Positions 1 through 6,463 are shown, numbered from the stretch's first letter. The stretch is 7,051 nucleotides of DNA from Omnitrophica WOR_2 bacterium RIFCSPLOWO2_12_FULL_46_30 (GCA_001805845.1 MHHA01000031.1:1-7051), one strand, 5' to 3'. Notes: a model not told the origin generated them from the sequence alone. Numbers and translations are program-made.

Positions 1-1
1 C

Positions 2-30
2 TTGACATAACCCAAGTTATATGTTATACT
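2..30 (+). promoter_or_regulatory. Sigma-70 promoter, extended -10, upstream of cvpA operon
   Basis: A perfect -35 hexamer TTGACA (2-7) is followed after exactly 17 bp by TATACT (25-30), one base from the TATAAT consensus. A TGN extended -10 element precedes it (TG at 22-23). The start site is predicted near 37, which gives a leader of about 57 nt before the cvpA ATG. This is the only strong promoter I see before gpsA, so it probably drives cvpA, NIF3, dnaG and rpoD, and possibly the genes beyond. An inverted repeat AAGTTA/TAACTT (14-19 and 35-40) brackets the -10 region and could be an operator, but this is weak. Assignment to sigma-70 rests on the hexamers and spacing. Confidence 0.85.
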
Positions 31-82
31 TTAGTAACTTTTCGTAATTTTTCCCGCCGCAAGAGCCATAAAATCATTCATT

Positions 83-89
83 AAGGAGG
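83..89 (+). promoter_or_regulatory. Shine-Dalgarno site of cvpA
   Basis: AAGGAGG lies 4 nt upstream of the ATG at 94. It is a near-full match to the anti-Shine-Dalgarno sequence and fixes that ATG as the start. It also shows that this genome uses ordinary Shine-Dalgarno initiation, which makes the lack of such a site before yjbQ and gpsA notable. Confidence 0.85.
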
Positions 90-93
90 CTGC

Positions 94-660
94 ATGCCGC
101 TTAACGAAACCCTGACCAAGTTTAACTGGATTGATATTGTGGTTGCGGCTTTAGTTCTTATAATGAGTTATAGAGGTTTTAAAAAGGGCTTTATTGTTGA
201 AATGTTTAAGCTCTCAGGCATAGTTTTATCCATTTATGTCTCTCTGCATTATTTTTCCCGGGCAAGCGATTTCTTGTATCAACGTTTTCCCATCATAAAG
301 CTCATCAATTGGGATTTTATTTGTTTTACTATTTTGGCGGTGATGAGCTATCTGGCTATGGCGGCAGCCAGAAATATTTTCTGCCGTTTTGTCAAGGTGG
401 AAGCGGCCAGCGGCCTAAACAAATGGGGAGGGTTAGCCGCGGGTTTCTTCAGGGGTTCCCTGACCGCAAGCATGCTTTTTCTTCTTTTTTATTTTTCAAC
501 TGTGGCTTACCTTAAAGAAAGCGTCAAAAAATCCTATCTGGGCAGTCAGTGCGTAGTAAGCGATGTGAAGGTGTATGAATTTATCTTTAACAATATCGTC
601 TTGAAGTTTTCTCCTGGCGATAAACTCAACCAGGGCATCTATGAGGTTTTAGAAGAATGA
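94..660 (+). CDS. cvpA: CvpA family integral membrane protein
   Basis: A 188-residue hydrophobic protein of the CvpA (colicin V production) family. That family consists of small inner-membrane proteins whose exact biochemical role is unsettled; in some bacteria they affect colicin V export or envelope stress tolerance. The N-terminus shows the family pattern: N11-W-I-D14 at the start of the first membrane segment, then G28 and K31-G32-F33. Probable membrane segments by eye are residues 12-27, 33-53, 73-93 and 110-138. The remaining tail (about 140-188) is more polar and ends acidic. Length is normal for the family (about 160-190). The start is supported by AAGGAGG 4 nt upstream. The gene is first in the operon and its stop overlaps the next start (ATGA), implying translational coupling. 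Family assignment is fairly firm; function is inferred only from the family. Confidence 0.85.
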   Translation: MPLNETLTKFNWIDIVVAALVLIMSYRGFKKGFIVEMFKLSGIVLSIYVSLHYFSRASDFLYQRFPIIKLINWDFICFTILAVMSYLAMAAARNIFCRFVKVEAASGLNKWGGLAAGFFRGSLTASMLFLLFYFSTVAYLKESVKKSYLGSQCVVSDVKVYEFIFNNIVLKFSPGDKLNQGIYEVLEE

Positions 661-1628
661 AATTGCGCAGATTATATGAACTAATAGTTAAGTTCGGTAT
701 CGAGCAGGACCCCCGCCGGGGGAAGTTAGATGAGTATTTTAGGTCTGTGAAAAAGGAATATCGTAAGTTAAGGGGTGTTGAAAAAGCATGCTTTGATAAA
801 GAGGCATTCAAAAATCCATTTGCTGATACGCGCATACTCTACGGCGGGCATGAGATTGAGGTGAAAAAAATCCTGCTGGGTATAGATATTGATGCGGCTG
901 AGATTCTCTTGGCGGATAAACTCAGAGAAAAAGAGGGTTTGGATTTGGTTATTGCGCATCATCCCGCAGGCATTGCCTATGCTGGCTTGTTTGAGGTAAT
1001 GCGGGTGCATAGTTTTATCCTGCATAAATTAGGATTGCGCAAGGATATTGCGGATGATGCGGTAGGAGAGCGTATCAGCGAGGTTTCTAGAAAAATCTCG
1101 CCGGCCAATCATTCGCGGCCGGTTGATGCGGCGCGGCTGCTGGATATGCCTTTTATGTCGATACATACCCCCGCGGATAACTTTGTGGCGCGATACCTTA
1201 AGGTGCTCATTGATAAGAATAAGCCAAAGAAGGTGAAAGATGTCCTTAGCCTGCTCTATAAAATTCCTGAGTACAGAGAGGCAGCGGCCAATAAGTCCGG
1301 GCCAAAGATTATTCTTGGCAAGCCAAATGATAAAGCCGGCAAGGTATTTGTGGATATGACCGGAGGAACCGAGGGGCCCAAGGATATCTTTGCCCGCCTT
1401 TCGCAGGCAGGGGTAAATACCTTAGTTTGTATGCATCTTTCTGAGGAGCATTTTCTCAAGGCAAAGCCCGAGCATATCAACGTTATCATCGCCGGGCACA
1501 TCGCTTCCGACGTTATCGGGCTTAATTTAATTCTGGATAAAATAGAAGCGCAGGAAAAATTAGAGATCATTGGCTGCTCCGGCTTTAAGCGCATCAGAAG
1601 AAGCAAAAGCGGCCCGGACCTTTTTTAA
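657..1628 (+). CDS. NIF3-like dinuclear metal-centre protein
   Basis: A 323-residue member of the NIF3/YbgI/YqfO family, toroidal proteins that bind two metal ions. Physiological substrates are not firmly established. Likely metal ligands are H101-H102 in the HHP motif after a beta strand, D174 in an HTPAD motif, and H281 and D285 in a GHIASD motif near the C-terminus. The last ligand is usually Glu, so D285 is a conservative change. The fold core begins near residue 72 (LLGID). The first 65 to 70 residues are a basic, helical-looking extension longer than usual. There is no sign of the inserted PII-like domain of the approximately 370-residue Gram-positive form. The start overlaps the cvpA stop by 4 bp, and a GAGG at 643-646 could serve as ribosome binding site. 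NIF3-family genes are known neighbours of dnaG-sigA in Firmicutes, so the placement fits. cvpA, this gene and dnaG probably share one mRNA. Confidence 0.85.
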   Translation: MKLRRLYELIVKFGIEQDPRRGKLDEYFRSVKKEYRKLRGVEKACFDKEAFKNPFADTRILYGGHEIEVKKILLGIDIDAAEILLADKLREKEGLDLVIAHHPAGIAYAGLFEVMRVHSFILHKLGLRKDIADDAVGERISEVSRKISPANHSRPVDAARLLDMPFMSIHTPADNFVARYLKVLIDKNKPKKVKDVLSLLYKIPEYREAAANKSGPKIILGKPNDKAGKVFVDMTGGTEGPKDIFARLSQAGVNTLVCMHLSEEHFLKAKPEHINVIIAGHIASDVIGLNLILDKIEAQEKLEIIGCSGFKRIRRSKSGPDLF

Positions 1629-1649
1629 TCTCAAAGGTCAATAATACAT

Positions 1650-3422
1650 ATGGCACTTATTCCTGAGAATACCATTGAGGAAATTCTCTCGCGCACTGAT
1701 ATCGTTGAGCTTATTTCAGGTTACATTCCCTTAAAACGCGCCGGCAGGAGCTATAGGACGCTCTGTCCTTTTCATTCTGAGAAAACGCCTTCATTTATGG
1801 TCAATCCCGAACGTCAGATTTTTCACTGTTTTGGCTGTTCTGCCGGGGGGAATGCCCTTGGTTTTGTTATGCAGTATGAGCGCTTGGAATTCCCGGAAGC
1901 AGTCGAGCTTTTAGCCAAAAAGGCCGGCGTCCCCCTTCCTAAGGCCGCTTCCGGCGCGCACTCAAGCCAAAACCAGAACATCCTTACACAGCTGTATAAG
2001 ATTAATGAGCTCGCCGCTGAGCTTTACTCTGAACAATTATATTCTGCGCAAGGAGAGGCCGCGCTAAAATATCTTAGCAAAAGAGCTGTTAGCAAAGACA
2101 CTATGCAAAAATTTAAACTTGGGTTTGCATTGGACCATTGGGATGGGCTGCTGAATTATCTCAGAGGAAAGGGTATACCGCTTGGCCTTATTGAAAAAGC
2201 AGGCTTAGTCATTCCTAAGGATAATGGCGGATATTACGACCGCTTCCGTAACCGCCTGATTGTCCCGATTATTGATGCCAGGAACAGGGTGCTTGGCTTC
2301 GGGGCGCGGGTCTTAGATGAGAGCCTGCCTAAGTACGTCAATTCTCCTGAGACGCCCGTTTACTCAAAAGGCAAAATCCTTTTTGGCCTTAATGCCGCTT
2401 GCGAGGCTATCCGCGCAAACGATTCGGCTATCATCGTGGAGGGTTACCTTGATTTAATTACGCCGTATCAGGCGGGTTTTAAAAATATTGTGGCCAGCTG
2501 CGGGACCGCGCTTACACTTGAGCAGCTCCGGCTTATCAAGCGCTACAGCCATAACGTGGTTATGGTTTATGACCCTGACAATGCCGGCCAGCTTGCAACC
2601 TTAAGGAGTTTAGACCTTTTAATTGAGGAAGGTTTGCATGCTCAGGTAGTAAGGCTTCCCGACGGTTACGACCCTGATGGCTATGTGCGCAGCTTTGGCC
2701 CGGATAAGTTTCGGGAATTAATCCGGCAGGCAGAAGATATTTTTGATTATAAACTGGAAATGTTAAGAGCAAAATATAGCCACTTAACTATAGCCAACAA
2801 GGCAGAGATTGCCTTAGAGATGCTTTCTACAATCAGTAAATTTAGTAATATGGTTTTAAAATCTGCCTACCTAAAGAAATTGGCTGAGGCTTTAAAGGTT
2901 GATGAAAGCTCTTTATGGTCAGAGTTAAAGAAAATAAAGGATGTACCAGCCAGGCCGCGGCAGCCGAATTCTCGGCAGTTACAGCCGGAGGCCGCCTCAA
3001 ATTCATACGCTACCGAGCGCCTCTTGGTTAAACTGATGCTGGAAGAGAGCAAGTTCATTGCGCATTTGAGGGAAAAAATCAGCCCTGCGGATTTCCGGGA
3101 TAGAAGCTTAGCCCAAATTGTATCCAGAATGTTTGAATTATTTTGCGCCGGGAAAAAGATTGATGCGAAATGCTTAGTGAATCAATGCGCCGATCCTCAA
3201 GCCGCTCAAATTATCTGCGAGCTGCTCGCCAGCGAACATCCGCCTGCAGCCGATAGGCTCAGGATGTTTGACGACTGCCTCAAGCGTATGAAGGAGGACC
3301 TGCGCAAATTAAAGCAGCAGGAGCTCTGCGAGCAGATGAAATTAGCCCAGGTGAGAAAAGATGAGTTCAGGCTGCGGGAACTATTAGCCGAATTTAAGTA
3401 TTTGTCTAAAAGAGCCAATTAA
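1650..3422 (+). CDS. dnaG: DNA primase DnaG
   Basis: A 590-residue bacterial replicative primase, which makes the RNA primers for Okazaki fragments and works with the replicative helicase at the fork. Domains in order: a CHC2 zinc-binding domain at about 1-100 with zinc ligands C39, H42, C60 and C63 (CPFH and HCFGC motifs); an RNA-polymerase core at about 120-255 with the RFRNR patch (198-202) and the PKYVNSPET motif (227-235); a TOPRIM domain at about 258-345 with catalytic E264 (EGYLD), D308 and D310 (DPDNAG) and D341 (DPDGY); and a helical C-terminal helicase-interaction region at about 440-590. All expected catalytic residues are present and length is typical (about 580-600). The start is supported by alignment of the N-terminus with the family (IEEILSRTDIVELI). 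The ribosome site is weak (AAAGG at 1633-1637, about 12 nt away). It lies 21 bp after NIF3 and 76 bp before rpoD. Confidence 0.97.
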   Translation: MALIPENTIEEILSRTDIVELISGYIPLKRAGRSYRTLCPFHSEKTPSFMVNPERQIFHCFGCSAGGNALGFVMQYERLEFPEAVELLAKKAGVPLPKAASGAHSSQNQNILTQLYKINELAAELYSEQLYSAQGEAALKYLSKRAVSKDTMQKFKLGFALDHWDGLLNYLRGKGIPLGLIEKAGLVIPKDNGGYYDRFRNRLIVPIIDARNRVLGFGARVLDESLPKYVNSPETPVYSKGKILFGLNAACEAIRANDSAIIVEGYLDLITPYQAGFKNIVASCGTALTLEQLRLIKRYSHNVVMVYDPDNAGQLATLRSLDLLIEEGLHAQVVRLPDGYDPDGYVRSFGPDKFRELIRQAEDIFDYKLEMLRAKYSHLTIANKAEIALEMLSTISKFSNMVLKSAYLKKLAEALKVDESSLWSELKKIKDVPARPRQPNSRQLQPEAASNSYATERLLVKLMLEESKFIAHLREKISPADFRDRSLAQIVSRMFELFCAGKKIDAKCLVNQCADPQAAQIICELLASEHPPAADRLRMFDDCLKRMKEDLRKLKQQELCEQMKLAQVRKDEFRLRELLAEFKYLSKRAN

Positions 3423-3470
3423 TCCCGCAGGGATAGTCCTTCCTAAACCTTTTAAGGAAGGGACTAATTG
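3416..3470 (+). other. Structured dnaG-rpoD junction (hairpins, no U-tract)
   Basis: The main hairpin pairs 3434-3444 with 3455-3466 (11 bp, one bulged G at 3460, 10-nt loop). Directly before it a short TCCC-GCA-GGGA hairpin spans 3423-3433. An outer arm CAATTAATCCC (3416-3426, containing the dnaG stop) can instead pair with GGGACTAATTG (3460-3470) with one mismatch, in competition with the main hairpin. There is no run of T downstream, so it is not a typical intrinsic terminator. In E. coli the dnaG-rpoD junction is an mRNA processing site that lets RpoD be made in greater amounts than DnaG; a similar role here is inference. Confidence 0.55.
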
Positions 3471-3484
3471 ATAACATTCCGCTC

Positions 3485-3491
3485 AAGAGGA
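3485..3491 (+). promoter_or_regulatory. Shine-Dalgarno site of rpoD
   Basis: AAGAGGA lies 7 nt before the ATG at 3499, at good spacing. It is better placed than the weak site of dnaG, which fits higher translation of the sigma factor than of primase from a shared mRNA. Confidence 0.7.
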
Positions 3492-3498
3492 TTAAAAG

Positions 3499-5073
3499 AT
3501 GAGCAAGGTTAATTTAAAACGCGATTTAAAAAGAATCATTGTTTTAGGCAAACAAAAGGGTTTCTTGACTTACGATGAATTGAATGACCTGCTGCCTGAA
3601 AATATCTCATCCAGCGAAAAAATCGGCGAGGTTTTTGATCTTCTGGGAAATGAGGATATCCGGATTGTGGGTTCGTCACAGTTGAAAGAGAAAGAAAAGG
3701 ACGAGTTTCAGGAAGAGGGCAAGGAGCTGCTGGAGGAAAAGCTGCTCGTAGAAAGTAAATTCGTGCCGTTAGATGATCCGGTGAAGATGTATCTGAAGCA
3801 GATGGGCTCAATTTCTTTGCTTACCCGTGAGGAGGAGATTGCCCTGGCTAAAGATATTGAAGCCGCCGAAACCGCCCTTTTTGAAGCGGTGTATTCAACC
3901 GTATTTGCCAGGGATGAGGTGCTTAAGGTTGTCGGCAGCTTATTCCAGAATGAAGCTAACATTGAAGATGTTCTTAAGGACGAGATAAAGGTTAAGCGGG
4001 AGTCGGCGATACGCCGCTTTGGACGGTTAGCCCAGCGCTTAAGGCATACCAGGCGAATAAGCAACAACGTAAAATTGCTGATGGCTTTCGGGTTTATTAC
4101 CTCAATTGTGGAACGTATAGCCAAAAAGTATATTGAGCTCGCCCATCAGTTAGATGATATCCAGCGGAAACTTGATAGTCTGGGTAGGCAGGGTAAGAGG
4201 GCCCCGAAACAGGCTGCCTTACGGCAGTTAAGAGAAAGAAAAAGAGAGCTCTTAGAGGTCCTGGGCGAGCTGCCGGAAAAGATTAAGGAAAATAGCAAAC
4301 TAATCAGGCTGCGTTTCATCAGGTTTAATCGGACAAAGAAAAAATTGGTAGAGGCAAATTTGCGGCTGGTGGTTAGTATTGCTAAAAAATATACCAGCCG
4401 AGGGATGTCTTTTCTGGACCTGATTCAGGAAGGCAATATCGGCCTGATGCGCGCGGTTGAGAAATTTGAATACAAGCGGGGATATAAGTTTTCTACCTAT
4501 GCCACCTGGTGGATTCGCCAGGCAATAACCCGTTCTATCGCCGACCAGGCGCGGACCATCAGGATTCCGGTGCATATGACCGAAGTGATCAATAAAATCA
4601 TGCGGGTGAGCAGGATTTTTGTTCAGGGGCACGGACGCGACCCTCTCCCCGAGGAGATAGCTAAGGAAATGCGTATGTCGCAGGGTAAGGTCAAGGCAAT
4701 CCTGAAGATTGCCCAGGAGCCTATTTCTTTACAGACGCCGATTGGCGACGAAGGGGATACGCACTTTGGCGATTTTATTGAGGACAAAAAGGCAGTTTCT
4801 CCGGCAAATGCAACAGTGCATTCAATGCTTAAAGATAATATGTCCGAGGCATTAGCCACTCTCACCGAGCGGGAGAGAAGAATACTCTTGTTACGTTTTG
4901 GGCTGCAGGATGGGCTTTCCCGCACTCTTGAGGAAGTGGGCAGGGTTTTTAAAGTTACACGGGAAAGGGTGCGTCAGATTGAAGCCAAGGCATTAAAGAA
5001 GTTAAGGCACCCGACCAGGAGTCGTAAGCTGCGTACATTTCTTGATTTGGCCATAGCCAGCGAGCGGGAGTGA
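3499..5073 (+). CDS. rpoD: Primary sigma factor RpoD (sigma-70)
   Basis: A 524-residue primary sigma factor that brings RNA polymerase core to housekeeping promoters. Residues 1-60 resemble region 1.1 (GFLTYDELNDLLP), followed by an acidic linker. Region 1.2 is about 90-123 (DDPVKMYLKQMG). A basic, helical non-conserved region covers about 125-280. Region 2 is about 282-362, with the core-binding part near 304-325 (FLDLIQEGNIGLMRAVEKF) and the -10-reading helix TYATWWIRQAITR (333-345) intact. Region 3 is about 363-430 with the PISLQTPIGDE loop (408-418). Region 4 is about 448-520, with the -35-reading helix VTRERVRQIEAKALKKLRHP (486-505) intact. The full region 1.1 and strict promoter-reading residues argue for the primary rather than an alternative sigma. 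The non-conserved region is shorter than in Proteobacteria but clearly present. Gene order after dnaG is classical. Confidence 0.97.
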   Translation: MSKVNLKRDLKRIIVLGKQKGFLTYDELNDLLPENISSSEKIGEVFDLLGNEDIRIVGSSQLKEKEKDEFQEEGKELLEEKLLVESKFVPLDDPVKMYLKQMGSISLLTREEEIALAKDIEAAETALFEAVYSTVFARDEVLKVVGSLFQNEANIEDVLKDEIKVKRESAIRRFGRLAQRLRHTRRISNNVKLLMAFGFITSIVERIAKKYIELAHQLDDIQRKLDSLGRQGKRAPKQAALRQLRERKRELLEVLGELPEKIKENSKLIRLRFIRFNRTKKKLVEANLRLVVSIAKKYTSRGMSFLDLIQEGNIGLMRAVEKFEYKRGYKFSTYATWWIRQAITRSIADQARTIRIPVHMTEVINKIMRVSRIFVQGHGRDPLPEEIAKEMRMSQGKVKAILKIAQEPISLQTPIGDEGDTHFGDFIEDKKAVSPANATVHSMLKDNMSEALATLTERERRILLLRFGLQDGLSRTLEEVGRVFKVTRERVRQIEAKALKKLRHPTRSRKLRTFLDLAIASERE

Positions 5074-5077
5074 GTTT

Positions 5078-5148
5078 GCGGGCATAGCACAGTGGTAGTG
5101 CAGTAGCCTTCCAAGCTACCTACACGGGTTCGAGCCCCGTTGCCCGCT
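5078..5148 (+). tRNA. tRNA-Gly (anticodon UCC)
   Basis: A complete 71-nt cloverleaf. Acceptor arm GCGGGCA (5078-5084) pairs with TGCCCGC (5141-5147), with discriminator T5148. The D stem is GCAC/GTGC with loop AGTGGTA. The anticodon stem is GTAGC/GCTAC (5103-5107 and 5115-5119) with loop CTTCCAA, placing anticodon TCC at 5110-5112 (reads GGA and GGG). The variable loop is 4 nt. The T arm ACGGG-TTCGAGC-CCCGT (5124-5140) has the standard TTCGA. All stems are fully paired. The 3' CCA is not encoded and must be added by tRNA nucleotidyltransferase. It begins 4 nt after the rpoD stop codon and has no visible promoter of its own, so it is probably cut from the rpoD transcript. Confidence 0.97.
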
Positions 5149-5170
5149 CTAAATGAACACTAAATTTATG

Positions 5171-5207
5171 GAGTGCCGAGCAACGAACATAAGTTACGTC
5201 CTCACTC
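5171..5207 (+). other. Hairpin abutting the yjbQ start codon
   Basis: GAGTG (5171-5175) pairs with CACTC (5203-5207). An inner stem pairs AACGAAC (5182-5188) with GTTACG(T) (5193-5199), with A5196 bulged and an ATAA tetraloop. The structure ends at the base immediately before the ATG at 5208, and no Shine-Dalgarno sequence is present. It could control yjbQ initiation, guide trimming of the tRNA 3' end, or be a copy of a dispersed intergenic element. No U-tract follows, so it does not look like a terminator. Confidence 0.4.
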
Positions 5208-5627
5208 ATGAAATCACTTACCGAGTATCTCTGGTTTAATACCCAGACCAAACGCGCCTACATAAATATCACCCCGCAAATAGAGGATCTGGTAAAAAAG
5301 AGCCGGGTTAAAGAAGGCCTGTGCTTGGTGAATGCAATGCACATTACCGCAAGCGTATTTATCAATGATGACGAAGACGGCCTGAGAAAAGATTTTGACC
5401 AGTGGCTTGAAAAGTTAGCTCCCCATGAGCCGGTTTCCGGCTATGCGCATAATCTTACCGGTGAAGATAATGCCGATGCCCATATAAAAAGACAGCTCAT
5501 GGGAAGAGAGGTAGTAGCGGCAATTACCGATGGCAAGCTTGATTTTGGGCCCTGGGAGCAGATTTTTTACGGCGAGTTTGACGGGATGCGCAGGAAGCGG
5601 GTGCTGGTAAAGATTATTGGAGAATAA
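5208..5627 (+). CDS. yjbQ: YjbQ family (UPF0047) protein
   Basis: A 139-residue YjbQ/UPF0047 protein. Members are called secondary thiamine-phosphate synthases because overproduction can rescue E. coli thiE mutants; the native reaction is not settled. Signature positions are present: H45-I-T-A (usually HTTA) followed by VFIND (50-54), H81, N88-A-D90-A-H92-I-K (the NADAHIK motif), then LDFGPWEQIF (111-120) and EFDGMRRKRV (123-132). The first histidine motif differs at one place (HITA). Length matches the family (about 130-140). The cytoplasmic single-domain fold forms trimers in known structures. The start at 5208 has no Shine-Dalgarno and directly follows a hairpin, but the N-terminus aligns normally with the family. 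It is probably translated from an mRNA shared with the next gene, 3 bp away. Confidence 0.9.
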   Translation: MKSLTEYLWFNTQTKRAYINITPQIEDLVKKSRVKEGLCLVNAMHITASVFINDDEDGLRKDFDQWLEKLAPHEPVSGYAHNLTGEDNADAHIKRQLMGREVVAAITDGKLDFGPWEQIFYGEFDGMRRKRVLVKIIGE

Positions 5628-5630
5628 ACT

Positions 5631-6386
5631 ATGGCGGAAGAATTCTTAAAACCTGTCCTTATTGAGGCATTTGATTTAGATGACGCCTGGTTTCAATGCC
5701 TATGCTCTATCATTGATAACGGCCATATTTATACCATTGAGCGGGGCAGTTACCAGGGCCAGCGCCGCTTAGAATTTGATTTTGTCACCATCAGAGTTAA
5801 AAAACCGTCACATCAGATAATTCCGGTTATCCCTGAGGGTATGTCTATCCCGGCGCCAACCGATATGGAATACATCCAGCATTATTTAAGCTATCTGCTT
5901 ACCGGCGCAAAGACCGAGACAGAAGATTATACCTATGGCGAGCGCTTAGTTGATGCCAGGGCAAGGGTACAAGAAGGTTCTTTAGTTAAGGAGATTCCCT
6001 TAGAGGTAAATCAAATAGAGGAGGTCATAAACATCTATAAAACTCAAGGGCCTGGCACAAATCAGGCAACTATGGAAATTGGTATGCCCTCGGATATAAA
6101 ATTGGCTGACCCGCCCTGCCTGCGCATTATTGATACCCGTATCCGCTATGGCAAGCTGCATTTTATCTTATATTTCCGTTCCTGGGACCTCTGGGGCGGT
6201 TTTCCCTCAAATCTGGGCGGCTTGCAATTGGTAAAGCAGCATATGGCTTCAGAAATCGGGGTAGAAGACGGCGAAATCATTGCCTGCAGCAAGGGATTGC
6301 ATCTCTATGAATACTCCTGGGAATTAGCCCAGATGCGCACTAAAAAAACTATTAAGATTCCTTCCGCTAAGATTCTTTCCGTTTGA
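5631..6386 (+). CDS. Divergent thymidylate synthase superfamily protein (methanogen-like)
   Basis: A 251-residue protein of the ThyA/dCMP-hydroxymethylase superfamily, which adds a one-carbon unit to C5 of a pyrimidine nucleotide (dUMP to dTMP in ThyA). Aligned by eye to E. coli ThyA: R38 matches phosphate-binding R21; C163 in DPPCLR matches catalytic C146; R183-S-W-D186 matches R166 and D169; FPSN (191-194) matches the PFN motif, so N194 matches N177 that selects dUMP; H224-L-Y226 matches H207 and Y209. Departures: the residue after the catalytic Cys is L164 instead of His; the region of E58 reads HYLSYLL, so the catalytic Glu seems replaced by Tyr; and the second-subunit arginine pair is not evident (TNQATMEIG, 143-151). 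DYTYGERL (99-106) and PPCL recall the archaeal methanogen-type enzyme. GGAG at 5619-5622 is its ribosome site. True thymidylate synthase activity is likely but not proven. Confidence 0.8.
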   Translation: MAEEFLKPVLIEAFDLDDAWFQCLCSIIDNGHIYTIERGSYQGQRRLEFDFVTIRVKKPSHQIIPVIPEGMSIPAPTDMEYIQHYLSYLLTGAKTETEDYTYGERLVDARARVQEGSLVKEIPLEVNQIEEVINIYKTQGPGTNQATMEIGMPSDIKLADPPCLRIIDTRIRYGKLHFILYFRSWDLWGGFPSNLGGLQLVKQHMASEIGVEDGEIIACSKGLHLYEYSWELAQMRTKKTIKIPSAKILSV

Positions 6387-6463
6387 GCTCACCTGGAGAT
6401 ATCCCCCCATCAGTAAGCTTTGCTATGCCTTCATTTTTAGTAATAAAATCGCAATTGAATTTA

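Noticed and set aside
1256..1606. A 116-codon minus-strand ORF inside the NIF3 gene
   Set aside because: Antisense shadow of a conserved coding frame, with no recognisable domain and no ribosome site considered convincing.
3434..3466. Intrinsic terminator between dnaG and rpoD
   Set aside because: The hairpin is strong, but no T-run follows, and rpoD has no convincing promoter of its own downstream, so termination here would silence rpoD.
3468..3496. A separate rpoD promoter using TTGATA at 3468
   Set aside because: At 17-bp spacing the -10 would be ATTAAA at 3491, putting the start site past the rpoD ATG.
3708..4124. A 138-codon minus-strand ORF inside rpoD
   Set aside because: It is rich in Ser, Thr and Leu, as expected from reading antisense through a strongly coding gene, and it lies entirely within rpoD, which is certain.
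5168..5239. Small 23-codon gene before yjbQ
   Set aside because: No ribosome site, overlaps yjbQ out of frame and the hairpin; reported only as a possible regulatory feature.
6387..6463. Terminator after the thymidylate synthase gene
   Set aside because: Only 3-4 bp stems (around GGAGATATCC and AGCTTTGCT) and a short ATTTTTA are present; not enough to call one.
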